From Burkholderiaceae bacterium (lineage in GTDB: Bacteria > Pseudomonadota > Gammaproteobacteria > Burkholderiales > Burkholderiaceae_D): a stretch of 42,003 nt of DNA. Positions 17,067-26,793 of the stretch are shown here, piece after piece. The stretch covers positions 1 through 42,003 of the forward strand of contig JAGSYW010000003.1 in assembly GCA_018262475.1 (NCBI GenBank). Direction: 5' to 3'. The position numbers and the translations under genes were made by a program. Under the pieces are notes generated by a model. That model saw only the letters and a program-made list of their open reading frames with translations, did no database searches and was not told the origin of the DNA. How positions within the stretch are numbered: position 1 is the first letter of the stretch; every line of letters begins with the position of its first letter.

Positions 17067-18023
17067 TTATCCAAGCCAGACGGCTATCGACAATAACAGC
17101 AACATCAGCATCCACAACAGCAAAGCGCGCCACACCAAACCAACCGTGCTTTGCAATGCACGAACGGAAGGTTCTTCCCCCGGCAACATTTCAGCCTCAC
17201 CGGCTATCATGTCAAGCATTGATACCTCAACCGAAGGCATGTTGACCGCTTTTTCTGCCGAATTACCGAGGCGAACACCCATTGCGCCCCCGCCCGTTGA
17301 TAGAATGACACCCGCCGTTTCATCCTGCCACCGGTCGGCAAAATTGCGCCACGCATAAACCGCATCCTCGAAATTGCCAACAATGGCAAACGCAATTGCT
17401 GTCAGCCTAGCAGGGATCCAGTCGATCCAGTAAAACGCCTTGGCAGCAAAATTCCCGAACGCCTCATTACGCATATGATCCGGCTCGTTCCAAGCACGCG
17501 CAAGATATTCTGCCACGCGATACAGCACCGCGCCAGCAGGGCCAAACGGCAGCAGGAACCAAAAAAATACGCCAAACACATTGCGATGTGATGCCAGCAA
17601 CGCTGTTTCAACTGCCACACGCACAATTTCTGGCGCTTCCATGCCGACCGTATCCTGTTTGGTCCATTCAGCCAGACGCGCGCGCGCCGTCGTTTCATCA
17701 CCGGCCAGCAATGCAATCTGTATCGAAGTGAAATAATGGCTGTAACGTCTGAAACCGAGCGTCAGATAAACAATAAGGATATTCCACAGCAATTCCGCCA
17801 GCGGGTTGAAACGTGCTAGAAACCAGTTGATCGCAAAGGTTGGAACCAGCAACAGCCCCATGATGACCAACCAGCCGAAGCGTCCATGGCGAGGATGGCC
17901 TGCATTGCACCAAGCTTCTATGCGTGACGCCAGCGACTTGACTTCAGCATATACCGGATTGTTTGCGCGCATCGGTTTGAACTGTTCGATCAGGAGCGCG
18001 CAGAGGATGGAAAGAAACGTCAT
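17067..18023 (-). CDS. CobD/CbiB-like integral membrane protein
   Basis: A 318-residue protein with hydrophobic segments at both ends (LSILCALLIEQF; GWLVIMGLLLVPTFAINWFL; LLLWMLMLLLLSIAVWLG). An internal region resembling the CobD/CbiB/AmpE superfamily contains LAEWTKQDT, RVAVETALLASHRNVFGVFFWFLLPFGPAGAVLYRVAEYL and DWIPARLTAIAFAIVGNFEDA. CbiB makes adenosylcobinamide phosphate, but no other cobalamin genes are nearby. The AmpE-like members have unknown roles, so biochemical function should not be assumed. It has a good AAGGAA ribosome-binding site and lies just upstream of relA on the same strand. Confidence 0.75.
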   Translation of the reverse strand: MTFLSILCALLIEQFKPMRANNPVYAEVKSLASRIEAWCNAGHPRHGRFGWLVIMGLLLVPTFAINWFLARFNPLAELLWNILIVYLTLGFRRYSHYFTSIQIALLAGDETTARARLAEWTKQDTVGMEAPEIVRVAVETALLASHRNVFGVFFWFLLPFGPAGAVLYRVAEYLARAWNEPDHMRNEAFGNFAAKAFYWIDWIPARLTAIAFAIVGNFEDAVYAWRNFADRWQDETAGVILSTGGGAMGVRLGNSAEKAVNMPSVEVSMLDMIAGEAEMLPGEEPSVRALQSTVGLVWRALLLWMLMLLLLSIAVWLG

Positions 18024-18103
18024 TATGGTTCCTTAATCAGCTATCCGCTACGATAACCCAGCATGCCGACAGAATCAAACCCGTTTCCCTGCATTGCCAA
18101 TGC

Positions 18104-18781
18104 TCAGGCACGCAAAAAATGGAACAGATTGCGCAACATGGCTGCAGTCGCCCCCCAGATGAAGTACTGTTCGTACGGAATTGCATAAAACGAACGCCGC
18201 CCCCACCCGCGTGGAAAGTCCGCCTGTAGCCGCTGATAATTCATTCCCGACATCAGGAAAGATAGCGGCACCTCGAACACTTCCGCCACTTCGAATGAAT
18301 CCGGCTTTAGCCCGAATGGTGGCTGAATGATGGAAACCACCGGCGTTACGCGATAGCCGCTGGCAGTAATATAATCCGGCAGCGCACCGATCACATCGAC
18401 GTGCCGGCGATGCAGGCCAATTTCCTCTTCCGTTTCGCGCAGTGCAGTTTCGATGGACGAAGCATCGCTCTCCTCCGTTCTTCCACCGGGAAAACTGACC
18501 TGTCCAGGATGATCGTGCAAATGGTCGGTGCGGCGCGTCATCAGCATCACCGCTCCCTGCTCTCGCGCCACGATTGGAATCAGCACCGATGCCGGCGTTG
18601 GTTCCTCAGTTGCAAGCGAGGCAGGCAGACGACTGTCAGAACGTACTTCTGGCTGCCACTCTGGCGGATTGGCGAAGCGCGAACGTATCCAGTTTATTTC
18701 CAGTCTCTCTGGCGGAAGTGCTTTTTCCCTGCCAGTGTATTCAAGAATCATACTGGCAGGATCAAACGGCAATTTGGCCAA
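18104..18781 (-). CDS. Nudix hydrolase, CoA pyrophosphatase-like
   Basis: The Nudix box region reads SFPGGRTEESDASSIETALRETEEEIGL. It includes the extra conserved residues seen in the CoA-pyrophosphatase subfamily (NudL-like), which splits CoA into phosphopantetheine and 3',5'-ADP. The ORF track start at 18967 would overlap rplS and cross its terminator and is rejected. I favour a TTG start at 18781 (MAKLPFDPASMILEY), preceded by GGGGAAA about 5 nt upstream, giving 225 aa. The ATG at 18751 is the alternative and has no visible ribosome-binding site. Substrate is inferred from the motif only. Confidence 0.82.
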   Translation of the reverse strand: MAKLPFDPASMILEYTGREKALPPERLEINWIRSRFANPPEWQPEVRSDSRLPASLATEEPTPASVLIPIVAREQGAVMLMTRRTDHLHDHPGQVSFPGGRTEESDASSIETALRETEEEIGLHRRHVDVIGALPDYITASGYRVTPVVSIIQPPFGLKPDSFEVAEVFEVPLSFLMSGMNYQRLQADFPRGWGRRSFYAIPYEQYFIWGATAAMLRNLFHFLRA

Positions 18782-18800
18782 AATTTTCCCCAGACATAAT

Positions 18801-18826
18801 AAAAAAGGCGCCCGCAGGCGCCCTTT
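18801..18826 (-). terminator. Rho-independent terminator of the rpsP-rimM-trmD-rplS operon
   Basis: On the minus strand two GGCGCC arms separated by TGCG form a strong GC stem, followed by a run of six T (the AAAAAA at 18801-18806 on the plus strand). It lies 25 bp downstream of the rplS stop codon and immediately upstream of the Nudix gene start. Confidence 0.9.
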
Positions 18827-18851
18827 GTCATGCAACACATTGCATGCCTGC

Positions 18852-19238
18852 TTATTCCTCGCCTTGGCTTGCAGCCGAACGACGGCTTGGCAATTTTTCC
18901 TTGATGCGTGCAGACTTGCCAGAACGCTCGCGCAGGTAGTACAGCTTGGCGCGGCGTACATCGCCACGGCGCTTGACTTCGATCGAAGCGATCAGCGGCG
19001 AGTACAACTGAAACGTACGTTCCACGCCTTCGCCGGAAGAAATTTTGCGCACGATGAAGTTAGAGTTCAGGCCGCGATTGCGACGCGAAATCACCACACC
19101 TTCATACGCCTGTGCACGCTTGCGCGTACCTTCGACGACGTTAACGCTCACCACCACCGTATCGCCTGGAGCGAAATCGGGAATGTTCTTGCCCAAACGG
19201 GCGATTTCTTCTTGTTCGAGTTGCTGAATCAGATTCAT
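18852..19238 (-). CDS. rplS: 50S ribosomal protein L19
   Basis: L19 (128 aa) sits at the 30S-50S interface. The sequence [76 protein letters not shown] is a standard L19. The C-terminal tail ([17 protein letters not shown]) is slightly longer than in E. coli. It is the last gene of the operon, 157 bp after trmD, and is followed by a strong terminator. Confidence 0.98.
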   Translation of the reverse strand: MNLIQQLEQEEIARLGKNIPDFAPGDTVVVSVNVVEGTRKRAQAYEGVVISRRNRGLNSNFIVRKISSGEGVERTFQLYSPLIASIEVKRRGDVRRAKLYYLRERSGKSARIKEKLPSRRSAASQGEE

Positions 19239-19395
19239 GGTTGACTCCAGAAACCATCTTGCCGACGCTTTGTTGATTCGTGCACTGCACTTGCCCGGTA
19301 GAGGATGGGGTTAAACACGCGGACATATCCGCTCTCTTGCATTCGCATTGTCTTGCTTTGCACAAGTCGCAGCGAAACGCGAATTTTACTGCAAA

Positions 19396-20148
19396 TTACG
19401 TTTTCAGGCTAGCCAGGAACCGTTCGTCTGCCGTTGTCAGCAACCCAGCTTCTCTCGTCAGAGCAATCAAATCGGGGCGTTTGACCACGGTTGCGCGCAA
19501 CAACTGCTCGCGCCTCCATTTCTCGATTTCGGCATGATTCCCACCCAGCAGCACCGACGGCACAGATTCCCCTTGGTACTCTTCCGGCCGCGTATAGTGC
19601 GGACAGTCGAGCAAGCCATCTGCAAAGCTGTCGTTCTGCGCCGATTCCGCGTCGTTCAACACCCCCGGCAACATCCTGATGACCGCATCCATCAGCGCCA
19701 TTGCCGGTATTTCGCCACCCGAGAGCACGAAATCACCGATGCTAATTTCTTCATCCACGCAGCGGTCAAGCAAACGCTGATCGACCGCCTCGTAGCGGCC
19801 ACACAGCAATACCAAACCAGGATCAGCCGCAAGCCGGATGACGCGTTCGTGCGTCAGCGTCTTACCCTGGGGTGACAGGTAAATCACCCTCGGCACCGGC
19901 AAACCCAGTTCCGTTTGCCGCATTTTTGCCGCGACTATTGCATCCTCCAGCGGCTTGGCCATCATCACCATGCCCGGGCCACCGCCATAAGGCCGGTCAT
20001 CCACGGTACGATGCCTGTCTTGCGTGAAATCGCGCGGATTCCACAAGGACAAATGACTGCGATTCTGCTCGAAAGCGCGACGTGTGACTCCTGACTGGGT
20101 CAGCGCCGAAAACATTTCCGGAAACAGCGTGATTACATCGAATTGCAT
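19396..20148 (-). CDS. trmD: tRNA (guanine37-N1)-methyltransferase
   Basis: TrmD (250 aa) methylates G37 next to the anticodon with S-adenosylmethionine, preventing +1 frameshifts. The start [25 protein letters not shown] and the deep-trefoil-knot cofactor site ([51 protein letters not shown]) are diagnostic. It lies between rimM and rplS, the conserved order. Confidence 0.98.
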   Translation of the reverse strand: MQFDVITLFPEMFSALTQSGVTRRAFEQNRSHLSLWNPRDFTQDRHRTVDDRPYGGGPGMVMMAKPLEDAIVAAKMRQTELGLPVPRVIYLSPQGKTLTHERVIRLAADPGLVLLCGRYEAVDQRLLDRCVDEEISIGDFVLSGGEIPAMALMDAVIRMLPGVLNDAESAQNDSFADGLLDCPHYTRPEEYQGESVPSVLLGGNHAEIEKWRREQLLRATVVKRPDLIALTREAGLLTTADERFLASLKT

Positions 20149-20186
20149 CGCGTTGGCTCCCGCGCCCGGCGGACGCCATGCTGCAG

Positions 20187-20741
20187 TCAGAAATCCCGCT
20201 GCCAGTCCACCTGAATGACCTTGCCGGCCTGATCGACCTTTTTGATGAATTGATCCACGAATGGGATCAACATCTCTCGCTGCCGTTTTTCAACGCCAGA
20301 CACATCGGACAGATCAACCCGCAATATCGGATGAGCACCACTTTCAATCAAACCGCTGACGGTACCGAGCGACTCACCCTGCAAGTTGACAACAGCTAGG
20401 CCAATCAGATCGACCCAGTAAAATTCGTTGTCATCCGTCGCAGGGAAATGGCGGCGTGAAATCTGCACCACAGCGCCCTTGAGCGTCTCGGCCAGATCAC
20501 GACCGGCAATCCCGACCAGTTGCGCAACAACCTCCTCGCCATGCCTTCTGGCTTGAAGGACATCGACATCACGCAACTCCGGCTTATCCAACCACCACCG
20601 CCTGGCATGCAGCAGAGCCCCCGCATCCGCCGAATACGGCTTGATGCGCACCCATCCCTGAACGCCAAAAGCACCGGTAACATGCCCCACCGGCACCAGA
20701 TCATCCGGGATCTTGACCCCGTATGCGCCTGACTGCAGCAA
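20187..20741 (-). CDS. rimM: Ribosome maturation factor RimM
   Basis: RimM (184 aa) binds S19 in the 30S head during maturation. The N-domain signature [22 protein letters not shown] and the C-terminal PRC-barrel segment [39 protein letters not shown] are clear. The track start at 20741 is a TTG codon close behind rpsP. No upstream ATG is available, and a GTG 19 codons further in would cut into the conserved N-terminus, so TTG is the best choice. Spacing to rpsP is 11 bp. Confidence 0.94.
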   Translation of the reverse strand: MLQSGAYGVKIPDDLVPVGHVTGAFGVQGWVRIKPYSADAGALLHARRWWLDKPELRDVDVLQARRHGEEVVAQLVGIAGRDLAETLKGAVVQISRRHFPATDDNEFYWVDLIGLAVVNLQGESLGTVSGLIESGAHPILRVDLSDVSGVEKRQREMLIPFVDQFIKKVDQAGKVIQVDWQRDF

Positions 20742-20752
20742 ATCCGGCCGAA

Positions 20753-20995
20753 TTACTTGCCTGCGGGGCTGACCAGACGCGCAACTGCCGGCGACAGCTG
20801 TGCACCGACGCCTTGCCAGTACGTCAGACGATCCTGAGCAATGCGAACCGGCTCTTCTGCACCAGCTGCGATCGGGTTGTAGAAACCGATGCGCTCGATG
20901 AATCGGCCATCGCGACGGCTACGGGAATCTGCTGCAACGATGCTGTAAAACGGGCGCTTCTTGGAGCCACCACGAGATAAACGAATAACGACCAT
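20753..20995 (-). CDS. rpsP: 30S ribosomal protein S16
   Basis: S16 (80 aa) is a primary-binding 30S protein. [41 protein letters not shown] is unmistakable. It is the first gene of the rpsP-rimM-trmD-rplS operon. Directly upstream are two tandem TATAAT boxes in a duplicated 22-bp unit (separate entry), the probable promoter region of the operon. Confidence 0.98.
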   Translation of the reverse strand: MVVIRLSRGGSKKRPFYSIVAADSRSRRDGRFIERIGFYNPIAAGAEEPVRIAQDRLTYWQGVGAQLSPAVARLVSPAGK

Positions 20996-21022
20996 ATTAT
21001 TTCCAAAAAAAGTCGGACAAGA

Positions 21023-21066
21023 AAAAAGTCCGGGATTATAGCGTGAAAAGTCCGCGATTATAGCGT
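21023..21066 (-). promoter_or_regulatory. Tandem-duplicated -10 region upstream of rpsP
   Basis: On the minus strand two adjacent 22-bp units each contain GCTATAAT followed by a CGGACTTTT sequence; they differ at two positions. Each has a perfect TATAAT, 22 bp apart, in the 97-bp gap between ilvD's end and rpsP. Matches to a -35 box are poor. The duplication may give two start sites for the ribosomal operon. Confidence 0.7.
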
Positions 21067-21092
21067 GTTTTACCGGGAAACGGAACCTTCTG

Positions 21093-22967
21093 TTATTTTT
21101 TCAGTTGTCCCAGATCACGTACGGCACCGCGGTCGGCAGACGCTGCCAGCAATCCGTATGCCTGCAATGCCTGCGACACGACGCGCTGACGGCTCACAGG
21201 CTTCCATGCTGCATCCCCCTTGGCTTCCATCACCTTGCGCCGGTTTGCCAGTTCGACATCGCCAACCCGCAAATTGATGGTACGACCAGGAATATCGATG
21301 TCAATCATGTCGCCCTCTTCGACCAAGCCGATCGCACCACCCGAAGCCGCTTCCGGCGACGCATGGCCGATAACCAGGCCCGACGAACCACCTGAAAAAC
21401 GCCCGTCGGTAAACAAAGCACAAGTCTTGCCCAGTCCTTTGGACTTCAGGTATGAAGTCGGATACAGCATCTCCTGCATGCCAGGCCCGCCTTTTGGCCC
21501 TTCGTAGCGGATGATGACGACGTCGCCATCAACAATCTTGTCACCCAAAATCGCATCAACCGCATCTTCCTGGCTCTCGAATACGCGCGCGCGGCCACTG
21601 AATTTCAGGATGCTTTCGTCAACACCAGCCGTTTTCACGATACAGCCGTTTTGCGCAATGTTGCCATAAAGCACCGCCAGCCCGCCGTCCTGTGAAAACG
21701 CATGCGCCTTGTCGCGAATGCAACCCGCCACGCGATCGGTATCGAGTTGCTCATAGCGCCTGTTCTGCGAAAACGCGACCATGCTTGGCACACCACCAGG
21801 CGCAGCCTTGTAGAACTGCTGCACAGCCGGATCCTGCGCGGTAATAATGTCGTTGGCGGCAATCGCTTCGCCCAGCGTTTTGCTGTGTACGGTCGGAACG
21901 CTGGTATCGAGCAGACCCGCACGCACCAGTTCGCCCAGAATTGCATAAATGCCACCTGCACGATGAACGTCTTCGATATGGTAATCCTGCGTCATCGGCG
22001 CAACCTTGCACAGACACGGCACCTTGCGCGAAATACGGTCGATGTCAGCCATGGTGAAATCCACCCCTGCTTCCTGCGCAATCGCCAGCAGGTGCAGCAC
22101 GGTATTGGTCGAACCGCCCATCGATACATCGAGCGCCATCGCGTTTTGAAATACAGCCTTGGTCACGACGCTGCGCGGCAGCACTGAAGCATCATCATTT
22201 TCATAATAGCGCTTGGCCATTTCGACAATCATGCGACCAGCCCGCAGGAACAGTTCCTTGCGATCGGCATGCGTTGCCAGCAGCGTGCCGTTGCCCGGCA
22301 AGCCCAAGCCAAGCGCTTCCGTCAGGCAGTTCATCGAGTTCGCGGTAAACATGCCTGCGCACGAACCGCAGGTTGGGCAGGCAGAGCGCTCGAACGACAT
22401 CACCTCGTCATCTGTCACACCAGGATCGCCTGCCTGAATCATCGCATCGATCAGGTCAATTTTGATGACCTTCTGCGAACCTTGCTCGCGACCACGCAGC
22501 GCTTCTTTCGTTTTGCCCGCTTCCATTGGGCCGCCTGAAACAAAAATCGTGGGGATATTCAGGCGCATTGACGCCATCATCATGCCCGGGGTGATCTTGT
22601 CGCAGTTGGTGATACAAATTATTGCATCCGCGCAATGCGCGTTGACCATGTATTCGACCGAATCTGCAATCAGCTCGCGCGACGGCAGCGAATACAACAT
22701 GCCCCCGTGCCCCATAGCGATACCATCGCAGATCGCGATGGTGTTGAATTCCCTCGCCACGCCGCCGGCCGCCTCGATTTCGCGCGCAACCATTTGCCCC
22801 AGATCCTTCAGGTGAACATGCCCTGGAACAAATTGCGTGAACGAGTTGACCACGGCGATGATCGGCTTATTGAAATCGCCATCCTTCGAACCGCAAGCGC
22901 GCCACAGTGAGCGCGCGCCGGCCATGTTGCGGCCGTGGGTCGAAGTATGTGAACGGTATTGCGGCAT
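21093..22967 (-). CDS. ilvD: Dihydroxy-acid dehydratase
   Basis: IlvD (624 aa) dehydrates 2,3-dihydroxy-3-methylvalerate/isovalerate in branched-chain amino acid synthesis, using an Fe-S cluster. Signature segments are visible: [25 protein letters not shown], the cluster-region cysteines in [30 protein letters not shown] and [20 protein letters not shown], and C-terminal [27 protein letters not shown]. Length is in the long bacterial class, typical of the [4Fe-4S] E. coli type. A GGAGAACTAAAC-type ribosome-binding site precedes the ATG. It is not in an operon with other ilv genes here. Confidence 0.98.
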   Translation of the reverse strand: MPQYRSHTSTHGRNMAGARSLWRACGSKDGDFNKPIIAVVNSFTQFVPGHVHLKDLGQMVAREIEAAGGVAREFNTIAICDGIAMGHGGMLYSLPSRELIADSVEYMVNAHCADAIICITNCDKITPGMMMASMRLNIPTIFVSGGPMEAGKTKEALRGREQGSQKVIKIDLIDAMIQAGDPGVTDDEVMSFERSACPTCGSCAGMFTANSMNCLTEALGLGLPGNGTLLATHADRKELFLRAGRMIVEMAKRYYENDDASVLPRSVVTKAVFQNAMALDVSMGGSTNTVLHLLAIAQEAGVDFTMADIDRISRKVPCLCKVAPMTQDYHIEDVHRAGGIYAILGELVRAGLLDTSVPTVHSKTLGEAIAANDIITAQDPAVQQFYKAAPGGVPSMVAFSQNRRYEQLDTDRVAGCIRDKAHAFSQDGGLAVLYGNIAQNGCIVKTAGVDESILKFSGRARVFESQEDAVDAILGDKIVDGDVVIIRYEGPKGGPGMQEMLYPTSYLKSKGLGKTCALFTDGRFSGGSSGLVIGHASPEAASGGAIGLVEEGDMIDIDIPGRTINLRVGDVELANRRKVMEAKGDAAWKPVSRQRVVSQALQAYGLLAASADRGAVRDLGQLKK

Positions 22968-23331
22968 TGTTTAGTTCTCCATGAAGTTGGGGCCATTTCC
23001 ATCAATGGACGCTTCCTGACGATTGGAACGCCAGCCAGCGGAATCATGATAATCCGGAAATGAAATTGCAGCACAAGAGTGTTAGATTGCCTTGCGTTTG
23101 CCTGCATGTCAAATATATGATGCGGCGCGAGAAGCGGGAATTTCATGGCTTCTTCTTGCGGCGATGTGCTGAATCAGCAAGAAAATCCGGGGGTATATTT
23201 CGAAAATCACCGGATCGGCCTAATATTCTACGACTGTTTAAAAATACCCCATGGAGTATTTTCATGCTTCGTTTAACCACCTCAGTCCACCTGACCACCA
23301 ACACGTCCGGCAGCCATGCGAAGGAACCGGC
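22968..23331. other. Divergent ilvD-lgt intergenic region (364 bp)
   Basis: The first part (22968 to about 23110) should hold the ilvD promoter; TTGTGC and TATCAT on the minus strand are weak candidates. The second part holds repeat copy B (23190-23259, minus orientation) and then about 70 bp before the lgt start. The ORF track reading frames across it (23060..23338 + and 23143..23592 -) show no family resemblance and are rejected. Confidence 0.7.
23190..23259 (-). repeat. Dispersed 70-bp intergenic element, copy B
   Basis: Read on the minus strand: ATACTCC, 5 nt (ATGGG), GTAT, 17 nt, ATATTAGGC, 22 nt, TACCCC. The total of exactly 70 bp matches copies A and C. Here the inner GGGGTAT is fully complementary to the terminal ATACCCC, so an RNA copy could fold end to end. 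Confidence 0.75.
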
Positions 23332-24138
23332 ATGCTGATTCACCCGATGCCCGATCCGGTCCTGCTCAAGCTTGGCCCGCTGTCGATCCACTGGTACGGC
23401 GTAATGTACCTGCTGGCATTCGCACAATTCATCCTGTTGGGCCGGCAACGAATTCGCCAGCCGCATATCGCTGCCGCAGGATGGGAGAATAAGGATCTGG
23501 ACGACATGCTGTTTTACGGCGTGCTGGGCGTGGTTCTCGGCGGCCGCCTGGGCGAAGTGCTGTTTTACCACCCGGGCTACTATCTTTCTCATCCGCTTGA
23601 AATTTTCGCTGTATGGAAAGGCGGAATGTCATTTCACGGCGGCTTCATCGGCGTTGTGATCGGCATGTGGCTATGGAGCCGCAAATCAGGCCGCCATAAC
23701 CTGCTCGACACACTGGATTTCATCGGCCCGATGGTGCCGTTGGGCTACGCGGCAGGCCGCCTCGGCAATTTCATCAACGCGGAACTGCCCGGCCGCATCG
23801 CAGATGCCTCGCTTCCTTGGGCCATGATCTGGCCGAACGTGGATCGGATGCCGCGCCATCCATCGCCGATATATCAGGCGCTGGTAGATGGATTGCTGCT
23901 GTTCATCATCCTGTGGCTGTTCGCGCGCAAGCCGCGCCCGCGAATGGCTGTGTGCGGCCTGGGCGTCATGCTGTACGGCTGCGCGCGCTTCTTTACCGAA
24001 TACTTCCGCACACCGGACTATGAAGTCGCTTTCGCCGGCTTGAGGATTTCTGCCGGACAAATGCTGTCGCTGCCGATGGTCGCCGGCGGCGCCATGCTGC
24101 TCTGGCTGGCATACCGCAAACAAATAACGGATGAGTAA
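23332..24138 (+). CDS. lgt: Prolipoprotein diacylglyceryl transferase
   Basis: Lgt moves diacylglycerol from phosphatidylglycerol to the lipobox cysteine of prelipoproteins in the inner membrane. The ORF track starts at 23251, but the ATG at 23332 ([23 protein letters not shown]) has AAGGA 6 nt upstream and gives 268 aa, the usual size. Family motifs are visible: [13 protein letters not shown] and [17 protein letters not shown] (the Lgt signature with its essential Arg), with about seven membrane helices. The next gene starts right at its stop codon. Confidence 0.96.
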   Translation: MLIHPMPDPVLLKLGPLSIHWYGVMYLLAFAQFILLGRQRIRQPHIAAAGWENKDLDDMLFYGVLGVVLGGRLGEVLFYHPGYYLSHPLEIFAVWKGGMSFHGGFIGVVIGMWLWSRKSGRHNLLDTLDFIGPMVPLGYAAGRLGNFINAELPGRIADASLPWAMIWPNVDRMPRHPSPIYQALVDGLLLFIILWLFARKPRPRMAVCGLGVMLYGCARFFTEYFRTPDYEVAFAGLRISAGQMLSLPMVAGGAMLLWLAYRKQITDE

Positions 24139-24912
24139 ATGGGCAAGCTCACACTGCAACGGGAAGACAATATCGCGACGGTCACGCTGTCGAACCCTGG
24201 AAAGCTGAACGCGCTGGACATAGCGATGTGGCGCGAGTTGACGACCACGTTCCAAACGCTATCGCAGGATGAATCGCTGCGCTGCGTAATCATCCGCGGC
24301 AAAAATGGAAATTTCGCTGCCGGGGCTGACATTGCCGAATTTAAGGCGCAACGCGCAGACGCTGTGCAGGGCATCACCTACCACGTTGACATCATCGCAC
24401 CGGCTCTCGATGCCATCGGCAACAGCCTGCACCCGACGATCGCCGCAATCGAAGGCGTCTGCGTCGGTGGCGGGCTGGAAATCGCTTGCGCTTGTGATTT
24501 GAGAATCGCAGCGCCAGACTCGCGCTTCGGCATTCCGATCAAGCGGCTCGGCTTTGCTCTGGCTCCGACGGAAATGCAGGATCTGCTGCAACTGGCCGGA
24601 CTGGCGACAACACTGGAAATCCTGCTGGAAGGACGGGTATTCAATGCCGACGAAGCAATGCGCAAAGGATTGCTGCACCGCATCGCTGGCGATGTCCACG
24701 CAGAAGCAAGACAGGCAGCCAAACGCATTGCCGAAGGCGCCCCGCAAGCTGCGCGGATGAACAAAAAACTAGCGCGGCGCTTGAGTCCGCGCCCGAATGC
24801 GCTGACCAGACAGGAATTGCTGGATGCGTATGCACTGCTCGATTCGCAGGATTACCACGAAGGCGTGGATGCATTCATCCACAATCGCCCCCCCGTCTTC
24901 GCCGGCAAATAA
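24139..24912 (+). CDS. Crotonase-family protein (enoyl-CoA hydratase/isomerase-like)
   Basis: A 257-residue crotonase-fold protein. It shows the CoA-binding loop FAAGADIAEF, the oxyanion-hole region AAIEGVCVGGGLEIACACDLRIAAPDSRFGIP and a typical C-terminal helix segment. The first acidic residue (GGGLEIA) is present, but the segment normally carrying the second catalytic Glu reads FGIPIKRLGFALAPTEM instead of a PEI-like motif. It may therefore not be a standard 2-enoyl-CoA hydratase. Its start codon directly follows the lgt stop. No beta-oxidation partners are nearby, so the substrate is unknown. Confidence 0.85.
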   Translation: MGKLTLQREDNIATVTLSNPGKLNALDIAMWRELTTTFQTLSQDESLRCVIIRGKNGNFAAGADIAEFKAQRADAVQGITYHVDIIAPALDAIGNSLHPTIAAIEGVCVGGGLEIACACDLRIAAPDSRFGIPIKRLGFALAPTEMQDLLQLAGLATTLEILLEGRVFNADEAMRKGLLHRIAGDVHAEARQAAKRIAEGAPQAARMNKKLARRLSPRPNALTRQELLDAYALLDSQDYHEGVDAFIHNRPPVFAGK

Positions 24913-24972
24913 CCACAATCGATACTGATTCGTGAATACCCAATCGCTGGAATCATGCCGACTGACCGTCGA

Positions 24973-25428
24973 TCACTCGCCGGCGTCTGCAACTGCCCGC
25001 AGCGCGGCCTGAATCGCTCGATGCGAAAAACCTCGCTGCTGCAAAAAACGCATCTGTTTCGCGCGCTCGGTCGCATCGGAGGGCAAACGATCGAATTTCT
25101 TGCGCCACACTTCTACCGCGCGTGCGGCTTCATCCTGATCCAGCCCAACCCTGACGCCGGCCAGCGCATCGCCATCGATGCCGTGCTGCTGTAATTCGCG
25201 CAGAATGCGGCTGTTGCCAAAACGCGTAGCGCGGCGATGCACCAGCGATTCGGCAAACCTTTCTTCCGACAGGAATTTCGCTGCTTCCAGTTCAGCCAGC
25301 AAGGCATCGACATCCTCGCCTTCTTGCGCATAACGCGCAAGCTTTTTCGCCAATTCGGCACGACTATGCTCGCGCGCTGACAGATAGCGTAGCGCGCGTG
25401 CTTTCAGACTAACGGCTGGTTTCTGCAC
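24973..25428 (-). CDS. recX: Regulatory protein RecX
   Basis: RecX inhibits RecA by capping its filament. The helical repeat core reads [79 protein letters not shown], a standard RecX. The track start at 25485 is a TTG inside a strong hairpin. I prefer the GTG at 25428 ([13 protein letters not shown]), giving 151 aa, the family size. It follows recA on the same strand and ends tail to tail with the crotonase gene. Confidence 0.9.
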   Translation of the reverse strand: MQKPAVSLKARALRYLSAREHSRAELAKKLARYAQEGEDVDALLAELEAAKFLSEERFAESLVHRRATRFGNSRILRELQQHGIDGDALAGVRVGLDQDEAARAVEVWRKKFDRLPSDATERAKQMRFLQQRGFSHRAIQAALRAVADAGE

Positions 25429-25457
25429 GGCATTCTGGCCCGGATTTCCTGACAGAA

Positions 25458-25483
25458 GGAACAAGGGCGAGCGCCCTTGTTCC
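25458..25483 (-). terminator. Perfect 12-bp hairpin between recA and recX
   Basis: Arms GGAACAAGGGCG and CGCCCTTGTTCC flank a 2-nt centre, 5 nt beyond the recA stop codon. On the minus strand it is followed by TTCTGTC rather than a clean U tract. It probably terminates most recA transcripts and lets some read through into recX, as described for E. coli recA-recX. Confidence 0.75.
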
Positions 25484-25488
25484 AACGA

Positions 25489-26562
25489 TTATTTATCCTT
25501 CGCCTTGCCGTCCTTGCCCTCTTTGCCTTCACCCGGCAACGGCGGCAATTCGCGCACACCGAGCGAAGCGCGCACCTTGTTTTCGATTTCATGCGCCAAT
25601 TCCGGCCGTTCTTTCAGGTAGTTGCGTGCGTTATCCTTGCCCTGGCCGATTTTTTCGCCGTTGTAGCTGTACCAGGAACCCGATTTCTCGACCACTTTCG
25701 CATCCGCGCCGAGATCGAGAATCTCGCCTTCGCGCGATGTGCCTTCTCCATAAAGGATGTCGAAATGCGCTTCCTTGAACGGCGGCGCGACCTTGTTCTT
25801 CACCACCTTCACCCGCGTTTCGCTGCCGATAACTTCGTCGCCCGACTTGATTGATCCGGTGCGGCGAATGTCGAGCCGTACCGACGAATAGAATTTCAGC
25901 GCATTGCCGCCGGTGGTCGTTTCCGGGTTGCCGAACATCACGCCAATTTTCATCCGGATCTGGTTGATGAAAATCACCGTGGTATTAGTGCGGTTGATGC
26001 TGGCAGTCAGCTTGCGCAGCGCCTGCGACATCAGGCGTGCCTGCAGGCCGGGCAATGAATCACCCATGTCGCCTTCGATTTCTGCCTTCGGCGTCAGCGC
26101 GGCAACCGAGTCAATGACGATCAGATCGACTCCGCCGGAACGCACCAGCGCATCGGTAATTTCCAGCGCCTGCTCGCCGGTATCCGGCTGAGAAATCAGC
26201 AGTTCATGCAGGTTGACGCCCAGTTTTTGCGCATAGCTGACATCGAGCGCATGTTCCGCGTCGATGAAAGCGCAGGTGCCGCCCTGCTTCTGCATTTCGG
26301 CAATAACCTGCAATGTCAACGTGGTCTTGCCGGACGATTCAGGCCCGTAGATTTCGACCACACGACCGCGCGGCAAGCCGCCAACGCCAAGCGCGATATC
26401 CAGCCCGAGCGAACCGGTCGACACCACCGGCACTTCCTCGGCCACGGCGCCGGCATCCATCCGCATCACCGAGCCTTTGCCATATTGTTTTTCAATTTGC
26501 GCCAGTGCAGCGGCGAGCGCCTTGCTTTTTTCGGCATTGCCTGCGATTTTCTTGTCGTCCAT
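25489..26562 (-). CDS. recA: Recombinase RecA
   Basis: RecA (357 aa) forms the strand-exchange filament and triggers LexA self-cleavage. Walker [10 protein letters not shown] is at residues 73-81. The rest is a classical Rec[82 protein letters not shown]. The C-terminal tail is Lys/Glu/Gly-rich. A perfect LexA box lies about 50 bp upstream. recX follows after a hairpin. Confidence 0.99.
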   Translation of the reverse strand: MDDKKIAGNAEKSKALAAALAQIEKQYGKGSVMRMDAGAVAEEVPVVSTGSLGLDIALGVGGLPRGRVVEIYGPESSGKTTLTLQVIAEMQKQGGTCAFIDAEHALDVSYAQKLGVNLHELLISQPDTGEQALEITDALVRSGGVDLIVIDSVAALTPKAEIEGDMGDSLPGLQARLMSQALRKLTASINRTNTTVIFINQIRMKIGVMFGNPETTTGGNALKFYSSVRLDIRRTGSIKSGDEVIGSETRVKVVKNKVAPPFKEAHFDILYGEGTSREGEILDLGADAKVVEKSGSWYSYNGEKIGQGKDNARNYLKERPELAHEIENKVRASLGVRELPPLPGEGKEGKDGKAKDK

Positions 26563-26610
26563 GATGTTCTTTCGCCTGAAGTGATGCTGTTGATATACCA
26601 GTTTTCATTA

Positions 26611-26626
26611 CTGTATAAAAAAACAG
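26611..26626 (-). promoter_or_regulatory. LexA (SOS) box upstream of recA
   Basis: CTGTATAAAAAAACAG matches CTGT-N8-ACAG exactly, with a flanking TA on both sides extending the symmetry to TACTGT...ACAGTA. It lies 49 bp upstream of the recA ATG and overlaps a TATACA-like -10 on the minus strand with TTGCAT upstream (spacing 15). This is where repression of recA by LexA would occur. Confidence 0.92.
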
Positions 26627-26793
26627 TACCCAATGCAAGCGCAATTTTTCCGGATGCATTTTTGCAACATCACATTTCGTTTGCACGCACCGCCGCCGTA
26701 ACCATCCGGCAGTCACATTTGGGGTGCGTATGCTAAAATTTTTACTTGTCCCATCGCTGCGTGGCGGCCAATGCCGTCACCCGAAATGCCGTC

